Part shown: in pieces, positions 21,893-22,000 of the stretch | Layout: every line of letters starts with the position of its first letter | Position numbering within the stretch: position 1 is the first letter of the stretch | Source: a bacterium | Lineage (GTDB): Bacteria; BMS3Abin14 | DNA: 22,000 bases | Direction: 5' to 3' | Assembly: GCA_029210545.1 (NCBI GenBank) | Contig: JARGFV010000037.1 | Span: forward strand, 1 to 22,000 | The notes under the pieces: model-generated | The model's database searches: none | Seen by the model: the letters and a program-made list of their open reading frames with translations, nothing else | What the model was told of the DNA's origin: nothing | Position numbers and translations under genes: made by a program

Positions 21893-22000
21893 ATGTTGAT
21901 GACCTGGCAAGAAGTCATCAACATTGATAGAGTCGCAAAAAGTCCAATCCGGGACTTTTTGCTCCACGGAAAGGGAAAAGCGTCGTTTTCCCTTTCCTTA
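21893..22000 (+). repeat. TCGCAAAAAGTC-family triple hairpin beyond hemL
   Basis: Three perfect hairpins in a row: ATGTTGATGAC/GTCATCAACAT (21893-21903, 21914-21924), GCAAAAAGTCC/GGACTTTTTGC (21935-21945, 21952-21962) and GGAAAGGGAAAA/TTTTCCCTTTCC (21968-21979, 21986-21997). The last 81 bases are the reverse complement of the first 81 of the window with three mismatches. It starts 56 nt past the hemL stop in the same orientation as the copy past slyD. The second hairpin, with A-tract and T-tract around GTCC/GGAC, could work as a terminator for hemL. Confidence 0.88.

Overview
The window is a GC-rich bacterial chromosome segment. Its core, about 16 kb, is a complete complex I (NADH:quinone oxidoreductase) operon on the minus strand, nuoABCDEFG-[TPR gene]-HIJKLMN (19900 down to 3731). 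NuoC and NuoD are separate proteins. NuoF has the long HndC/HydB-like form, and NuoG has a formate-dehydrogenase-like large domain. These traits, with many GTG/TTG starts and abundant intergenic palindromes, fit a deltaproteobacterial (Desulfobacterota-like) genome best. That assignment is an inference; no rRNA or tRNA is present to test it.

Left region (1-3730). slyD, an FKBP-type prolyl isomerase, lies on the minus strand and is divergent from a cation diffusion facilitator gene on the plus strand. The latter converges on a DMT/EamA permease gene whose last 41 codons run into repeat DNA. Upstream of the permease, on the same strand, is a small secreted TPR protein gene preceded by a 7-bp tandem repeat. 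A 435-bp gene-free stretch rich in hairpins follows.

Complex I (3731-19900). Genes overlap by 4 bp (A/B, B/C, J/K) or lie 6-72 bp apart. The peripheral arm is encoded by A-G and I, and the proton-pumping arm by A, H, J-N. The key charged residues of NuoK, NuoL, NuoM and NuoN are present, so the complex looks functional. A zinc-ribbon/eight-TPR gene sits between nuoG and nuoH. The NADH-input module carries more Fe-S motifs than canonical NuoF/NuoG. A Ser replaces the catalytic Cys/Sec of formate dehydrogenases in NuoG, so it is not called a formate dehydrogenase. A promoter and a palindromic operator can be proposed upstream of nuoA.

Right region (19901-22000). A 656-bp gene-free stretch is packed with consecutive hairpins. 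hemL (glutamate-1-semialdehyde aminomutase, C5 tetrapyrrole route) follows on the plus strand, ending in another hairpin array.

The strongest non-genic signal is a dispersed palindromic repeat family with the core TCGCAAAAAGTC. It occurs five times: beyond the 3' ends of slyD, nuoN and hemL, and twice upstream of hemL. Two related composite copies flank the nuo operon in inverted orientation, and the first and last 81 bases of the window are inverted copies of each other. I see no CRISPR array, insertion sequence with a transposase, prophage or defence system, and nothing that amounts to a new multigene system.
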